This document shows positions 51,710 to 61,339 of a stretch of 64,000 bases of DNA, one piece after another (position 1 is the first letter of the stretch; each line of letters starts with the position of its first letter). The notes beneath the pieces were generated by a model. It did not search any database, was not told the DNA's origin, and saw nothing but the letters and a program-made list of their open reading frames with translations. The stretch spans positions 7,808,790-7,872,789 of the forward strand of contig JAKZAN010000002.1 in assembly GCA_023053545.1 (NCBI GenBank). Direction: 5' to 3'. A program made the translations under genes and the position numbers. This DNA is from Lepidurus packardi (Eukaryota > Arthropoda > Branchiopoda > Notostraca > Triopsidae).

Positions 51710-52038
51710 ATTGCAGTTTTGTTAGTCTTCTTCTTCTTCTTGTCGTTTATAGTCGATCCGCGCCATCTATCGGGTGCATTGTCGACTGCCGCTTTCAAAC
51801 TGGAGTTTTCTTCGGTTCCTTCTCTGATTCTTAGGTTTATTCATCCCTGGGTTCTTTGGGTTATCTTTGGACTTTACAATGGTTGTTTGGAATGGACGTG
51901 CTTAGAGGTCTACTAGTCCCGACACCACTACTATTCCCCATTTTTGTTAGTGCTCTTGTATCCAAATTGCCAATAATACACCATGACTAGCCATATGTGT
52001 CAGCCTTTCCCCCCCCCCCTTTTTTTTTTTTTTTTTTT

Positions 52039-55000
52039 TTATACTATGTTGATGATTTTTGTAAGCTTTATATACTCCACTAGTAGGTTTCTCATTTTAT
52101 ACTGTCTCTCCTGGTCTATGTTTCCAAAGCCCAGTAAGTTTTCTAGTCTAAAGTCCACTTTCAATTTTTCCACCTTATTTTTCCAGATATTTCTTTCATT
52201 TTCGTATTCTAAGCAGTGTAACAATTTATGTTCGACCGTGTCGTTTCGCATTCCGCACCCTTCGCAATTGTCCGTATCTTTTAGTTGGAATCTATACAAC
52301 CATGCTCCCACTTTGGCATGGTTGCATCTTAATCTTAGTAAAGCTACTGAGACTCTTCTGTTGGGATGGTCCAGCCATGGAAGGGGTTTTAATCTTCGAG
52401 CGTGTTGCACTATTGTTTGTTGGGATTCTTCTTTTAGGTATCTACAAATCCTTTGCTCGTTTTTTTCTCTATATACCGTAACTAACTCTGAACTTGTTAA
52501 ACCCCGTTCGTTTTGGCAGTCCGTGTCCCTCCCGAGTTTGGCTGCTAAGTCAGCTTTTTCGTTTCCGGCTATCCCTTCGTGTCCTGGTATCCATTGTATA
52601 ACTATAGTTCTCCCTTGCTTTTTATGTTTTAAAAGTGAGTCTTGTATTTCTTGGACTAGCCGGAAGTATTTTTTGTTACCGTACTTTTTGATAGCTGTGA
52701 CCGCCGCTCGTGAGTCTGTGAGTATTACGTAGGTAGCCATCTCTACATTTTCGATTGTTTTTATTGCCTCTTTAATGCCAACGAGCTCTGCTGCCATTAC
52801 AGACGAGTACTTTGGCAGGGCGAAGGCTATCAACTGATCTTTGAATTCTATAAAGATGCCTACTCCTACCTTACCTTCTTCATCTCTTGAGCCATCTGTA
52901 AAGATCTTTTTGCAGTCTTTGTACTTATTTTCTAGATACTCGTTTATTATGCTCTGTCTGCCCGTTTGTGACCCTAATTTTGTTTTTAATTTTGGTATTT
53001 CTTCCACAATCTTTCCTGGCTCAAAATCCCACGGTGGTATTAGATTGTCAAAAAGGTTTCCTTTTTCTACTTCCGGGATTCCATATGCGTCCTGCAAGGC
53101 TGTGATCTGATTTTGTATTCTGCTTCCTGTATGGTCTAGTACTCTGAATACTACTTCGTCTTCGTGGAAACTCTCCATCATCCTAAATCTGTAGCCTACT
53201 GCCAGTTCTTCCCATCTTTCCCTCAGCGGGGGGATACCTGTGATACACGTGAGTACCGGTATGGGTGTGGTCTTTGTGGCCCCAGAGATGATTCTCAGGG
53301 CTCTGTTCTGAACAGTTTCTAACTTCTTCAATAGGGCTTTGTTTGCATCTTTAAAGATTATTGCAGCGTATTCCAGCTTGGCTCGTATCAGTCCTTTGTA
53401 CAGGGTAATTAGGGTCTTTTTGTTTGCCCCCCAGCTCGTTCCCGCCAATTTTTGAAGCACTCCGATCGCTCTGAGCCCTGTTTCTCTTAAATTGTCTACG
53501 TGTTGTCTAAAGATTAAGCCTTTGTCTAACGTTACTCCTAGAAATTTTCCTGTCTTGGTTATTTCTATTTCACGGCCTTTTATTTTTATTTTAACCCTTT
53601 CTTTGATCTTCCTCTTCCGGGTGATGATAAGACATTTAGATTTCTCTGTTGAAATTTCGAACCCGTTTCTATTAGCCCACGCTTCTGCCTCTCGTGCCAC
53701 TACTGCCGTCCGTCTTAATGCCTCCTCTAACTTTTTATCTCTCGTCCACGTTGCGATATCATCAACGTAAATGGAGTAATTCACTCTTGTCAAATCCATG
53801 GGAAAGTCACTTAACATTACATTTAAGAGCCATGGACTAAGGACGGACCCTTGTGGCATTCCTTTACTCAGGAGGATCTTTGATGATGTTGTTGCTCCTA
53901 TTCTCACTTCTAGGGTTCTATTTTTGAGCATATTTTTGACTGTAAGAAGGATTCTTCCCCTAACTCCGATTCCTCCCAACTTGGCCAGTAGAACATTAAT
54001 CCAGACTGAATCGTACGCTTGTTTAAGATCCAGCATTAACACCGCTGTCGAGTCTCCTGATTGCAGTGAGTCTTTGCAGTCTTCCTTCAACCTGACTAGG
54101 TTATCTATGGTACTTCTGCCTGGTCTAAAGCCGGTTTGCATGCTTGAGAAAAGTTTGTACCTTTCGCTTATCCAATTTAGTCTTCTCACTAAAAGCCTTT
54201 CAAAAATTTTGGCCACACATGAAATAAGTGATATTGGCCTGTATGATTCCATACTTTCTGGATCTTTTCCTGCTTTTAGAATTGGTATGACGAGCGCGTT
54301 GGTCCACTCCCGCGGCACGTGTCCTTCTTTTAATATTTCATTGTATATTTCTAGCAGTCTGCCTTTGAAATTCTGAGGTAATTTGCTCAAAAGCGTGTAA
54401 TGTACTAGGTCTCTGCCCTGACTTGTGTGAGGTAGCTTGGACATTACGTCCGAAAATTCCCAGTTTGAGAAAGGTTTTTCTAATTCAGGCCATCTGCTAT
54501 TTTCCGTCACATAGTTGTTAATTTGGTCTTCTAGGTTCTGATTTTCTCGCTCTTTCTCACCAGTCAAATTTTCGTTTACCTGGACGCTCGCAAAATGTCG
54601 CGCCATTTCTTCTGCTATTTCCTCTTCTGACGGATACTGGTTCCTCGCCGTCTTCATGTTGTGTGTCGATCCCTTACCCCTCTTGCCTTCCATACAGCCA
54701 ATTAATCTCCAGAGTTCCTTCAAATTTGAGTTGCCCATTTTTTCTACCTTTTCCCTCCAGGATCTCCTTTTTTCGCTTCTCACTGTCCGTTTGCACAGAG
54801 CTTGTGCTTTTTTGTATTGCTCCCTGTTCTCGTCCGTGGGGTGGTTTTTAAAATTCCTGTACTTTTGTCTCACTATTCCCAATTCTTTACTACAGTCTTC
54901 GTTCCACCACGGCCTTCTGTTATTTTTCCTAATCCGTCTATGTTCGCCTTGATCTCGTCTTGAACTCCCCCCCTTTAACCTTATGTGATGTTTGCTAGTT

Positions 55001-55857
55001 TGTATGATTATGTCAATAAATTTGGTGTATTTTTCTTCTAAACTACCATTTTCAGTTATCATCTTTATGTCCGTATTTCTTAACTCTTCAGTCCACATTT
55101 GCCACTTTGCATTAACAAAATCCCATTTATATGCCGAGCTATTGGCGATTACTGTTGAATTTGATTCTATTTTGACTACCTGAGGGATGTGGTCGCTCAG
55201 CAGGACTGCCCCATTTCTTACTGTTGTTTTCGTTATTAAATCAGTGGTTACAAAACACAGGTCTAGCGTTGAATTTTGCCCATTTCCGCCTATATATGTT
55301 TCGGCACCTTTTTCAGTTGTGAGTTGTAGGTCTTCCCAATCTTCCAGGAAGTTGAACAGTGTTCTACCTCTTCTGTCTGTTATCCTGCTTCCCCACAGGC
55401 TATGATGCGAATTAAAATCCCCTATTAAGATCCCACTTTCCCCTTTCCCAATTTGTCCCATGTAATGCTGAAATTCTTGAGTTGTAATTCTATGTTGGTT
55501 ATCTTTTTCTTGCAAATATGCTCCTGTTATGGATACGTTCTTTTCCCTTCCGATAATTTTTATCGCTATTATTTCCATGGCACCGTTTCTGAACGGTCTA
55601 AGAACAATTTTTTTCCATCTTATGTTCTCTTTTACCCAAAAAAGTACGCCCCCACCCCTGTTTTCACCTTCTCTATCAATTCTGTGTTCTTTATATCCCC
55701 TGATGCTCACTTTCTCGTTTCTTTTCAACCATGTTTCGCAGATAAAGATTACATCTACTTTCCTACTTAACTCGCTTACATATGCTATTAATGCATCTGC
55801 GTTTGCCCTTAGGCTTCTGGCGTTCCAAAAGATTACTGTTAATTCCTCGTTATCCAC
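52039..55857 (-). CDS. LINE ORF2: endonuclease-reverse transcriptase-RNase H
   Basis: About 1272 residues. An APE-type endonuclease lies at roughly 1-230, with catalytic-type residues Glu41 (CETWL), Asp147/Asn149 (GDFNS), Asp199 and the SDH triad at 221-223. The reverse transcriptase spans roughly 480-780, with LDLKQAYDSVW, GMPQGSVLSP and the active-site YVDD at 697-700. RNase H spans roughly 983-1105, starting at FTDGS (Asp988) and including AELVGIKEAI, LTDSRAA and GNEKADLAAK. A Cys/His cluster (CEGCGMRNDTVEH) lies near 1195. It nicks target DNA and primes cDNA synthesis from the element's own RNA. The ORF has no ATG before residue 94, which is inside the endonuclease. It overlaps ORF1 in the -1 frame, so translation by frameshift or non-AUG reinitiation is implied. 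Confidence 0.95.
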   Translation of the reverse strand: MDNEELTVIFWNARSLRANADALIAYVSELSRKVDVIFICETWLKRNEKVSIRGYKEHRIDREGENRGGGVLFWVKENIRWKKIVLRPFRNGAMEIIAIKIIGREKNVSITGAYLQEKDNQHRITTQEFQHYMGQIGKGESGILIGDFNSHHSLWGSRITDRRGRTLFNFLEDWEDLQLTTEKGAETYIGGNGQNSTLDLCFVTTDLITKTTVRNGAVLLSDHIPQVVKIESNSTVIANSSAYKWDFVNAKWQMWTEELRNTDIKMITENGSLEEKYTKFIDIIIQTSKHHIRLKGGSSRRDQGEHRRIRKNNRRPWWNEDCSKELGIVRQKYRNFKNHPTDENREQYKKAQALCKRTVRSEKRRSWREKVEKMGNSNLKELWRLIGCMEGKRGKGSTHNMKTARNQYPSEEEIAEEMARHFASVQVNENLTGEKERENQNLEDQINNYVTENSRWPELEKPFSNWEFSDVMSKLPHTSQGRDLVHYTLLSKLPQNFKGRLLEIYNEILKEGHVPREWTNALVIPILKAGKDPESMESYRPISLISCVAKIFERLLVRRLNWISERYKLFSSMQTGFRPGRSTIDNLVRLKEDCKDSLQSGDSTAVLMLDLKQAYDSVWINVLLAKLGGIGVRGRILLTVKNMLKNRTLEVRIGATTSSKILLSKGMPQGSVLSPWLLNVMLSDFPMDLTRVNYSIYVDDIATWTRDKKLEEALRRTAVVAREAEAWANRNGFEISTEKSKCLIITRKRKIKERVKIKIKGREIEITKTGKFLGVTLDKGLIFRQHVDNLRETGLRAIGVLQKLAGTSWGANKKTLITLYKGLIRAKLEYAAIIFKDANKALLKKLETVQNRALRIISGATKTTPIPVLTCITGIPPLRERWEELAVGYRFRMMESFHEDEVVFRVLDHTGSRIQNQITALQDAYGIPEVEKGNLFDNLIPPWDFEPGKIVEEIPKLKTKLGSQTGRQSIINEYLENKYKDCKKIFTDGSRDEEGKVGVGIFIEFKDQLIAFALPKYSSVMAAELVGIKEAIKTIENVEMATYVILTDSRAAVTAIKKYGNKKYFRLVQEIQDSLLKHKKQGRTIVIQWIPGHEGIAGNEKADLAAKLGRDTDCQNERGLTSSELVTVYREKNEQRICRYLKEESQQTIVQHARRLKPLPWLDHPNRRVSVALLRLRCNHAKVGAWLYRFQLKDTDNCEGCGMRNDTVEHKLLHCLEYENERNIWKNKVEKLKVDFRLENLLGFGNIDQERQYKMRNLLVEYIKLTKIINIV

Positions 55858-57296
55858 TTTAAGAGGTCGTGTATAACATTACCTTGACTGATAATTAGCT
55901 TAAAGCAATTGCAGACTTCTTCCCATACCTCTTCCCATTTTCCTCCAGCGATGATTACTGCTATGACTTTCCTGATAGTTGCGCCAATCCAATTCGTCAA
56001 TTCGCTTGTGCTACCCCCTTCTTCATTTTTATTTACTTCCCTATCTTTTATTCTGCTCCCTCGTTCACCTTGTTTCGGGGAAACCACTTCGCTGTACCTT
56101 GCTCTCCCTGTCATCCCTGTCGCACCTGATGCTTCTGCTCCGGCAAAGGGGGTTTCGTTGGTAGTGATGTTATCCTGGCCTGAGTTTGTGTTCCTTTCCG
56201 TTTTTTCCATGTCTGACCGAGGTCCTCTATCGTCCTTTTGCGTTTGCTCCTTCCTACCTTTTCGATTTTGTTCCTCTTTAGCCTTTTGAAAATACTCGCA
56301 CTTGCTGTCATATGTTGGGTGTTCCTTTTTGCAGTTTGCGCACTTCGGCGCTTTCCCTTCTTTTTTTGATGTACAGGACATCGTCGCGTGGTTTTCGCCG
56401 CAATGTCCACACCTATCTCTACCATTACACACGGAGCTAATGTGCCCGAATCTTTGGCATTTATAGCATCTTATTGGTCTTGGTTCAAAGGAGTAAATCC
56501 TGATCTTCAAATATCCCACTTCCAAAAATTGCGGTAGCCTGTCTCCATGAAATATTAGATGAAATCTGTTCGTCTCTTCTCTTTTCTTTTGCCCATCTTC
56601 CAGGTTCCTGTACCTATATAGCGTTCTGACTCCATATAGCCCCTCAATCCTTTGCTCTTCGATTTCCTCTTTCGTAGCTCCATATATTGTTACTATCCCG
56701 TGTATCAGGGCTTTTGGCTTAGTTACCCTACGTTCCACGTTCAGACCACCCAACTTTTCGACTCTCAGTAACTTTTCCAGTTCTGACCGGTTGTTTGGGA
56801 ATACAAGCATTTCTCCCGCACGTGTTATCTTTACTTTATTCTCCTTCAGCTTTAGCTCTTGTACCATTTTATTCACCTTGAACGGACTGATTTTGGCGAA
56901 ATTGTTCTCCTTGTTAGGGAAACTAAAAGCTACGGGTCGAATTTCTTCTTTATGCCCCTCGTCCCCTGAATCCGTTTCAGTAATTGAGGGTAGTTGGGCT
57001 TGATCCCTCCTACGTTTGCTACCTGGTTCCAGGGGTTGTCGGCTTTCATCGCCACTCCTGACCTCTTCCGTTGTCTTTTTCACTTCCATCAACTTGGTTT
57101 TCTTGATCTTATCTTTTTCCCTTCTTCCCAACACTGTTGTAAAACCGTCCCTACCCCGAATATCTGAATCCACCTGACTCACACCTTCGTCTCTATTTGT
57201 TAGTCCCTCCAATCCCTCGAACACTGACTCCTCGACTTCCTCGTCGAAACTTGCCATTTCGTCCGCGATATCTTCCCCTAACCCTCCCCCTTCCAT
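55839..57296 (-). CDS. LINE ORF1: gag-like nucleic-acid-binding protein with three zinc knuckles
   Basis: 485 residues from the ATG at 57296. The N-terminal 120 residues are acidic and charged, without a recognised fold. Residues about 140-270 resemble the conserved region found before the knuckles in I-type and Jockey ORF1 proteins. Three Cys/His knuckles follow at about 275-335: CYKCQRFGHISSVC and CGHCGENHATMSC (both CX2CX4HX4C), then CANCKKEHPTYDSKC (CX2CX4HX5C). After these comes a Lys/Glu/Gln-rich tail. The protein would coat the element RNA. Its stop lies inside the start of ORF2, and the two frames are jointly open over 55839-55878. Confidence 0.92.
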   Translation of the reverse strand: MEGGGLGEDIADEMASFDEEVEESVFEGLEGLTNRDEGVSQVDSDIRGRDGFTTVLGRREKDKIKKTKLMEVKKTTEEVRSGDESRQPLEPGSKRRRDQAQLPSITETDSGDEGHKEEIRPVAFSFPNKENNFAKISPFKVNKMVQELKLKENKVKITRAGEMLVFPNNRSELEKLLRVEKLGGLNVERRVTKPKALIHGIVTIYGATKEEIEEQRIEGLYGVRTLYRYRNLEDGQKKREETNRFHLIFHGDRLPQFLEVGYLKIRIYSFEPRPIRCYKCQRFGHISSVCNGRDRCGHCGENHATMSCTSKKEGKAPKCANCKKEHPTYDSKCEYFQKAKEEQNRKGRKEQTQKDDRGPRSDMEKTERNTNSGQDNITTNETPFAGAEASGATGMTGRARYSEVVSPKQGERGSRIKDREVNKNEEGGSTSELTNWIGATIRKVIAVIIAGGKWEEVWEEVCNCFKLIISQGNVIHDLLKWITRN

Positions 57297-58358
57297 CCCG
57301 CTAAATCCCAGTTAGTGAGCAGAGACAGAAAAAGGCACAGATAGTATATGCTAAGGAGGTGTAGGAAGAAGAGGAAAAGTGGTGCTGGGAACACGCTGTT
57401 GTTATCGAGTCCAAAGATGTACTGTACACGCTTCTCTTTCGCTTTGAGGTTTCACTGCGTTGAAAAAACTCCAAACCGTTCTACTTGGCGTCTACCGTAC
57501 GACTGTTTGTTAGTCTTGGCCAGTTGAAAATAAGGCGTGAATTTCTGGGGTCGCACAACAGGTGTCGTTTGGTGTTGATTTTGCCGTCAGGGCCTCAGTA
57601 ATCAAGTAATGGTGCCTCAGTAATGGTGTTGTCATTCGGAGTGTTGTCTTTTAGAATTAATTGTGTTTTAAAAGAATAGATTCTTAAATCCATGATCTGA
57701 GAGTGTTAGAAGCATTTCAATGGACGGGACTATTACCAGTGCTTAAACTGATTTAATTTTGTAACTTTTTTTCTGCATTTGGTTTCTTATGTACGAGATT
57801 GTAAGACACGTAATGAAAAATGAACTCTTCATAATCTTCGTTTCTTTGAAAAGAAAATAAATAGAACGTAAAAATCTCTGTTAAATATAAATAAATAAAA
57901 TTAATTATTTTGGTGTACCTTTTAAAGGAATGCTGATGGGCTGATGGTCCAGACAATCCGTTTCAATCTTCCAGCATTGGCAGTAACTGAGGAATTGGAA
58001 GGTAAGGAAAATAAGACGTATTTGACCTTTTTCCATTTGTGAATCTTGCTAAAATTACTATTCTTAGCCTATCCCTTTGACATAAGTCCAGATTCCTCTG
58101 TATATTTAGATCAAACACGGAGCATTTTCCGATTAGATATTGAACTATGTAAGTAGATATTTTTTCGTTTACTTCTTTTGGCATTTTGAGGAGTAATGAA
58201 ATGGATAACTCTGACGTAATTTTCGAAAGTGCGTCGAATTTTAGAGCAAGAAATGAAATTACTTGCTTGTGATTCTAATTGGAATATTGTGAAATATATT
58301 ATAAAGTTATAATATAAATTATAAACTTTGATTTTGTTTAGACAAACTTTGGATTATT
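57297..58358. other. LINE 5' end and spacer to the next cuticular gene
   Basis: Must include the LINE 5' UTR with its internal promoter, but the element boundary is not visible. The part beyond about 57.7 kb is AT-rich, with no recognised gene. Confidence 0.5.
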
Positions 58359-58364
58359 TTTATT
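58359..58364 (-). terminator. Polyadenylation signal of the cuticular gene at 58427-59500
   Basis: AATAAA on the minus strand, 63 bp beyond the stop codon at 58427-58429, in AT-rich sequence. It is canonical and well placed. Confidence 0.6.
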
Positions 58365-58426
58365 CAGTGACATCATGACATTTTCTTCATTTTAAGACAA
58401 TATCTGTACAGTGAGCGTAGAGGAAT

Positions 58427-59500
58427 CTAAAATTGGTTGTTGAATTGTTGGGGGAAATTGTTGAATGGTTGGGGTTGCTGAAAGCTGTTGAATTGTTGGG
58501 GAGCAGGTGCCGATACTATTGGTGCATCGAAGCTGAAGCTAAAGCCGCGATTACGAGTGGCAGCTCCATTGTTGCCATTATTATTGTTGAAGTTTTGAGG
58601 AATTTGCTGCTGCGAGCTGCTTTGAAAGCCTGTGCCGGCGGGGAAGCCGTTAAAGTTGTTGTTGGACGGTACGTTCTGAGGTACGTTGTTGAAGTTATTG
58701 AAGTTGTTGAAGTTGTTCAGGGGTGTTTGTTGGGGAAATAATTGTTGCTGTTGTTGCTGAGGGAACTGTTGGGGCTGAGGCTGGAATTGCTGGTTGCGCT
58801 GAGGTTGCGGTTGGAATTGTTGCTGTTGAGGAGCAAAGTTCTGCGCGGGTTGAGCGCGTTGAGGAGCAACCGGTCTTGGGGCGGGAACTTCGGGGACTGG
58901 CTCGGGCAAATGATCGCCAGTAGCGGTGAAACCTGTCGGTAAGAAAAATATTCGTAAGAACGTATAATTCGGCTCTTGTACATTTTAAATGTCAGTTGTC
59001 AGGAACTGAAACACTTACCAGTATCGCCAGCGGAATATTCCACTACTTTGAGTTCACCTTGGTCGTCCACGTATCCGTATTTGCCCTTGACACTACCGTT
59101 TTTATCACGTGTTTCGACCTTGAAGGTACCATCAGCCGATTCGTAGCTAAATAAGGAGGAATTTTTGTAATAAATATTTGTCTTGTTAATTAACAGTAGT
59201 AAGAGTAATAAACTATTTACCCGTAAGTGTAAGAGCCGTCGTCGTTGACTTTGCTAATTTGTTTCAAAATGGGGACAGGGGTAGAGGTTTCTTGGGATTT
59301 CTTTCCTTGAGCTGCGGCGAGAGCCACGAAGGCTAAAAAGACGATCTGGGAAAATAAATTTTGGGATTGAAACATTATTAATGAGTATTAATCACTTTGT
59401 TATAAGTCAATATTTGATGGATAGTATTTAAAGAGACTAGTGTAAGTATGTTTAATTTAAAGAATATTTAAGACAGTTACTTACAGTCTTGGTATACATG
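58427..59500 (-). CDS. RR-1-like cuticular protein with Gln/Asn-rich C-terminus (CPR family)
   Basis: Four exons in phase: 59486-59500 (MYTKT), 59221-59345, 59019-59146 and 58427-58932, giving 257 residues plus TAG. All introns are 74-140 bp with GT-AG ends. The signal peptide is about residues 1-18 (cleavage near ALAAAQ). The R&R chitin-binding domain spans about 40-99 (DDGSYTYGYESADGTFKVE, GKYGYVDDQG, VVEYSAGDTGF), preceded by ILKQI. From about residue 110 the protein is low complexity: Gln/Pro-rich, then repeated NNF units and a Gln/Asn-rich end that could self-associate in the cuticle matrix. The two internal introns interrupt the R&R domain; the paralogues at 46689 and 50436 lack them. 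It is expected to be a secreted, chitin-binding structural protein. Confidence 0.93.
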
Positions 59501-59590
59501 ATTTGAAAGAACTGATTATCACTCAATGGATAATGTTGCTAGGATGAGTGCTGGTACTTGGATGATGTTGATGACTAGAGATCCGGCAGG

Positions 59591-59597
59591 TTTTATA
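59591..59597 (-). promoter_or_regulatory. TATA box of the cuticular gene at 58427-59500
   Basis: TATAAAA on the minus strand, about 95 bp upstream of the ATG at 59500. An initiator-like TCATCA lies at 59569-59574, about 25 bp further downstream, which is the expected spacing. Confidence 0.65.
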
Positions 59598-61339
59598 CTA
59601 AGCCAGGAGTGCGACATGAGTTTCCAGTTTCCTCAAACTAGATGCCTTCCGGAATCGAGTCCTCTGGAGAGCAATTGACCTTAAGAAACCAACTTCCCAA
59701 ATTTCTTGTAGCCGCCTGTATGTATGTGTATGTCAAGCTCAGGGCGTGGTCATTTCCGAGTTCCCTTCTCGGAGATACACTTCTTGGCTCATTGCTTTGG
59801 TCTGTTTGTGGTTTTGCTTGGGCGACCCCCCTGATTTCCTGACACTTTTAAGTCACTTTTATTTCCGTATTCTTTCAGTCGTGATGATCTTGAAAAGGTT
59901 CTTTCATGCTTAGGAAACGGTATCGAAGACTTTTTTTATTTCTTATTTATAGTTACGGGGTTTATTGGAAGCTCGGGTGTGGCGGAAATGGACTATCCAC
60001 ACACCATCCGTTCTTCTTGGATGGAGAACGGGGTCAATGTCAAAGCCGTTTCTCAATCTTGTAGAGTTCTTGGGCTCTTACCTTGAAATATAGGTATACA
60101 ATATCGAGAAAGGGAGGAAACTGTAACAAAGTTGGGAACCTTGGGAAGTTGGAATGGTTACTTTTGCCAGGGGAAGAAACAAGTGCTTTTTAACCTCATG
60201 GTCATCCTGGTTGAAGGATGGCGAGTTTTTTTCGAACCCATCCGAGATCTTCTTGACTTGGAATATATAATCATGGGCGAGGTTTTCGTTCCTCTTTATT
60301 TGCGTGAGGACCTCTTACGAAAAGGCTTCCAATCATTTACCTTTCTACGATATTAGCATAGGGCAATCTAATTTGCCCTGGGAACTTTCAAAGATGCTGT
60401 CTAAGAAAGGTCGGCTTTCATCATCTAGTTCCCAATCTTGATTCTCCTCAATGTAAAGAAATTGGGGGTTTACCAAGTAGGGAATTCAACACATATGTAT
60501 TGCATTCAAATACATAAAATCCTTTCTTGAAACATGAAGATAGCAAAACGAAGCTAGTGCAGCAACGCCACTTACAGCGGTTCCTTATAGGGACAGAAAG
60601 TTGAGTTAATAGTAACTTTTTAGAGTTGACTTTACGAGGAAATTAGCTCAACGCCTTACGCCGTGCAGTTTTTAATGGTGGATTTTGCTCCGTTTATGGA
60701 ATATGGTGTACTGGGTTAATTTGCAGACACGCTCTAGTAAACCTGAAAGGGAAAGTTTCTTCTTTTTTTGTGTTAAAGGGGACGCGGAGTGGGGGCAGGT
60801 TTCTAAATTGGGGCTCATTCACGCTTAAACTTTTCAGCACTTTGGTTTACCGTTTATGACCGTCTGGCGTGCGCAGTCGCACGGAAAGCAACTGACTTCC
60901 AGCTCCAAGACAAAAGAAAATGTTTCGTACTGTATTTGTTTTTTGTTTTATGGACTCCTTACGCAGACACAAAACAGTGAAACTGACCTAAATTTGCCTT
61001 AGCATGCACTTGCGGCATTTACTGTACGCAACAGTGGCCAAAGAAATTTGAGAGAAAGTGAAAGTAGAAGGCCGTTTCACTTATATACTTTCTTTTGTTC
61101 TTGGTTTTGAACCAGTTTTTTGGACAATTGAGAAACATTATCGGAATAAGGAGACGAACAGGTTACGCAAAACTCTTTATATTAAAAGGGAACACTTTCT
61201 CTTTGAACAGAAAATTTACATAATGACAGTTCATTACACGATTTGACCTAAAATGGGCAAAGAATCATATACGGGGTATCTGATTCGCATTTTTTGTAAA
61301 TTTTTCTTAGTTGATTTTCGGTTGGTTTCTTTTTGATTC
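59598..61339. other. Spacer between the third and fourth cuticular genes
   Basis: No gene recognised. A 74-codon plus-strand frame at 60132-60356 has no family resemblance. The region should contain the 3' UTR of the 61340 gene, but no canonical minus-strand poly(A) signal was seen close to its stop. Confidence 0.55.

Larger units (their letters stand above)
52009..57296 (-). mobile_element. I-type non-LTR retrotransposon (LINE) with two intact ORFs
   Basis: ORF1 (zinc-knuckle protein) is followed by ORF2 (endonuclease, reverse transcriptase, RNase H), both on the minus strand and free of stops. An RNase H domain places it in the I-like group (I, Nimb, LOA, Outcast type) and not Jockey or CR1; the exact clade is not decided. 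The 3' end is a run of 21 A on the element strand (plus-strand T at 52020-52040) that begins inside the ORF2 stop codon, so there is no 3' untranslated region. It is followed by 11 G (plus-strand C at 52009-52019). The 5' limit is unknown: some 5' UTR must lie beyond 57296. I could not identify a target-site duplication. Intact ORFs suggest a recent insertion. Confidence 0.9.

Noticed and set aside
60132-60356. 74-codon plus-strand frame between cuticular genes
   Set aside because: No family resemblance and no nearby promoter or splice signal; kept only as a note.
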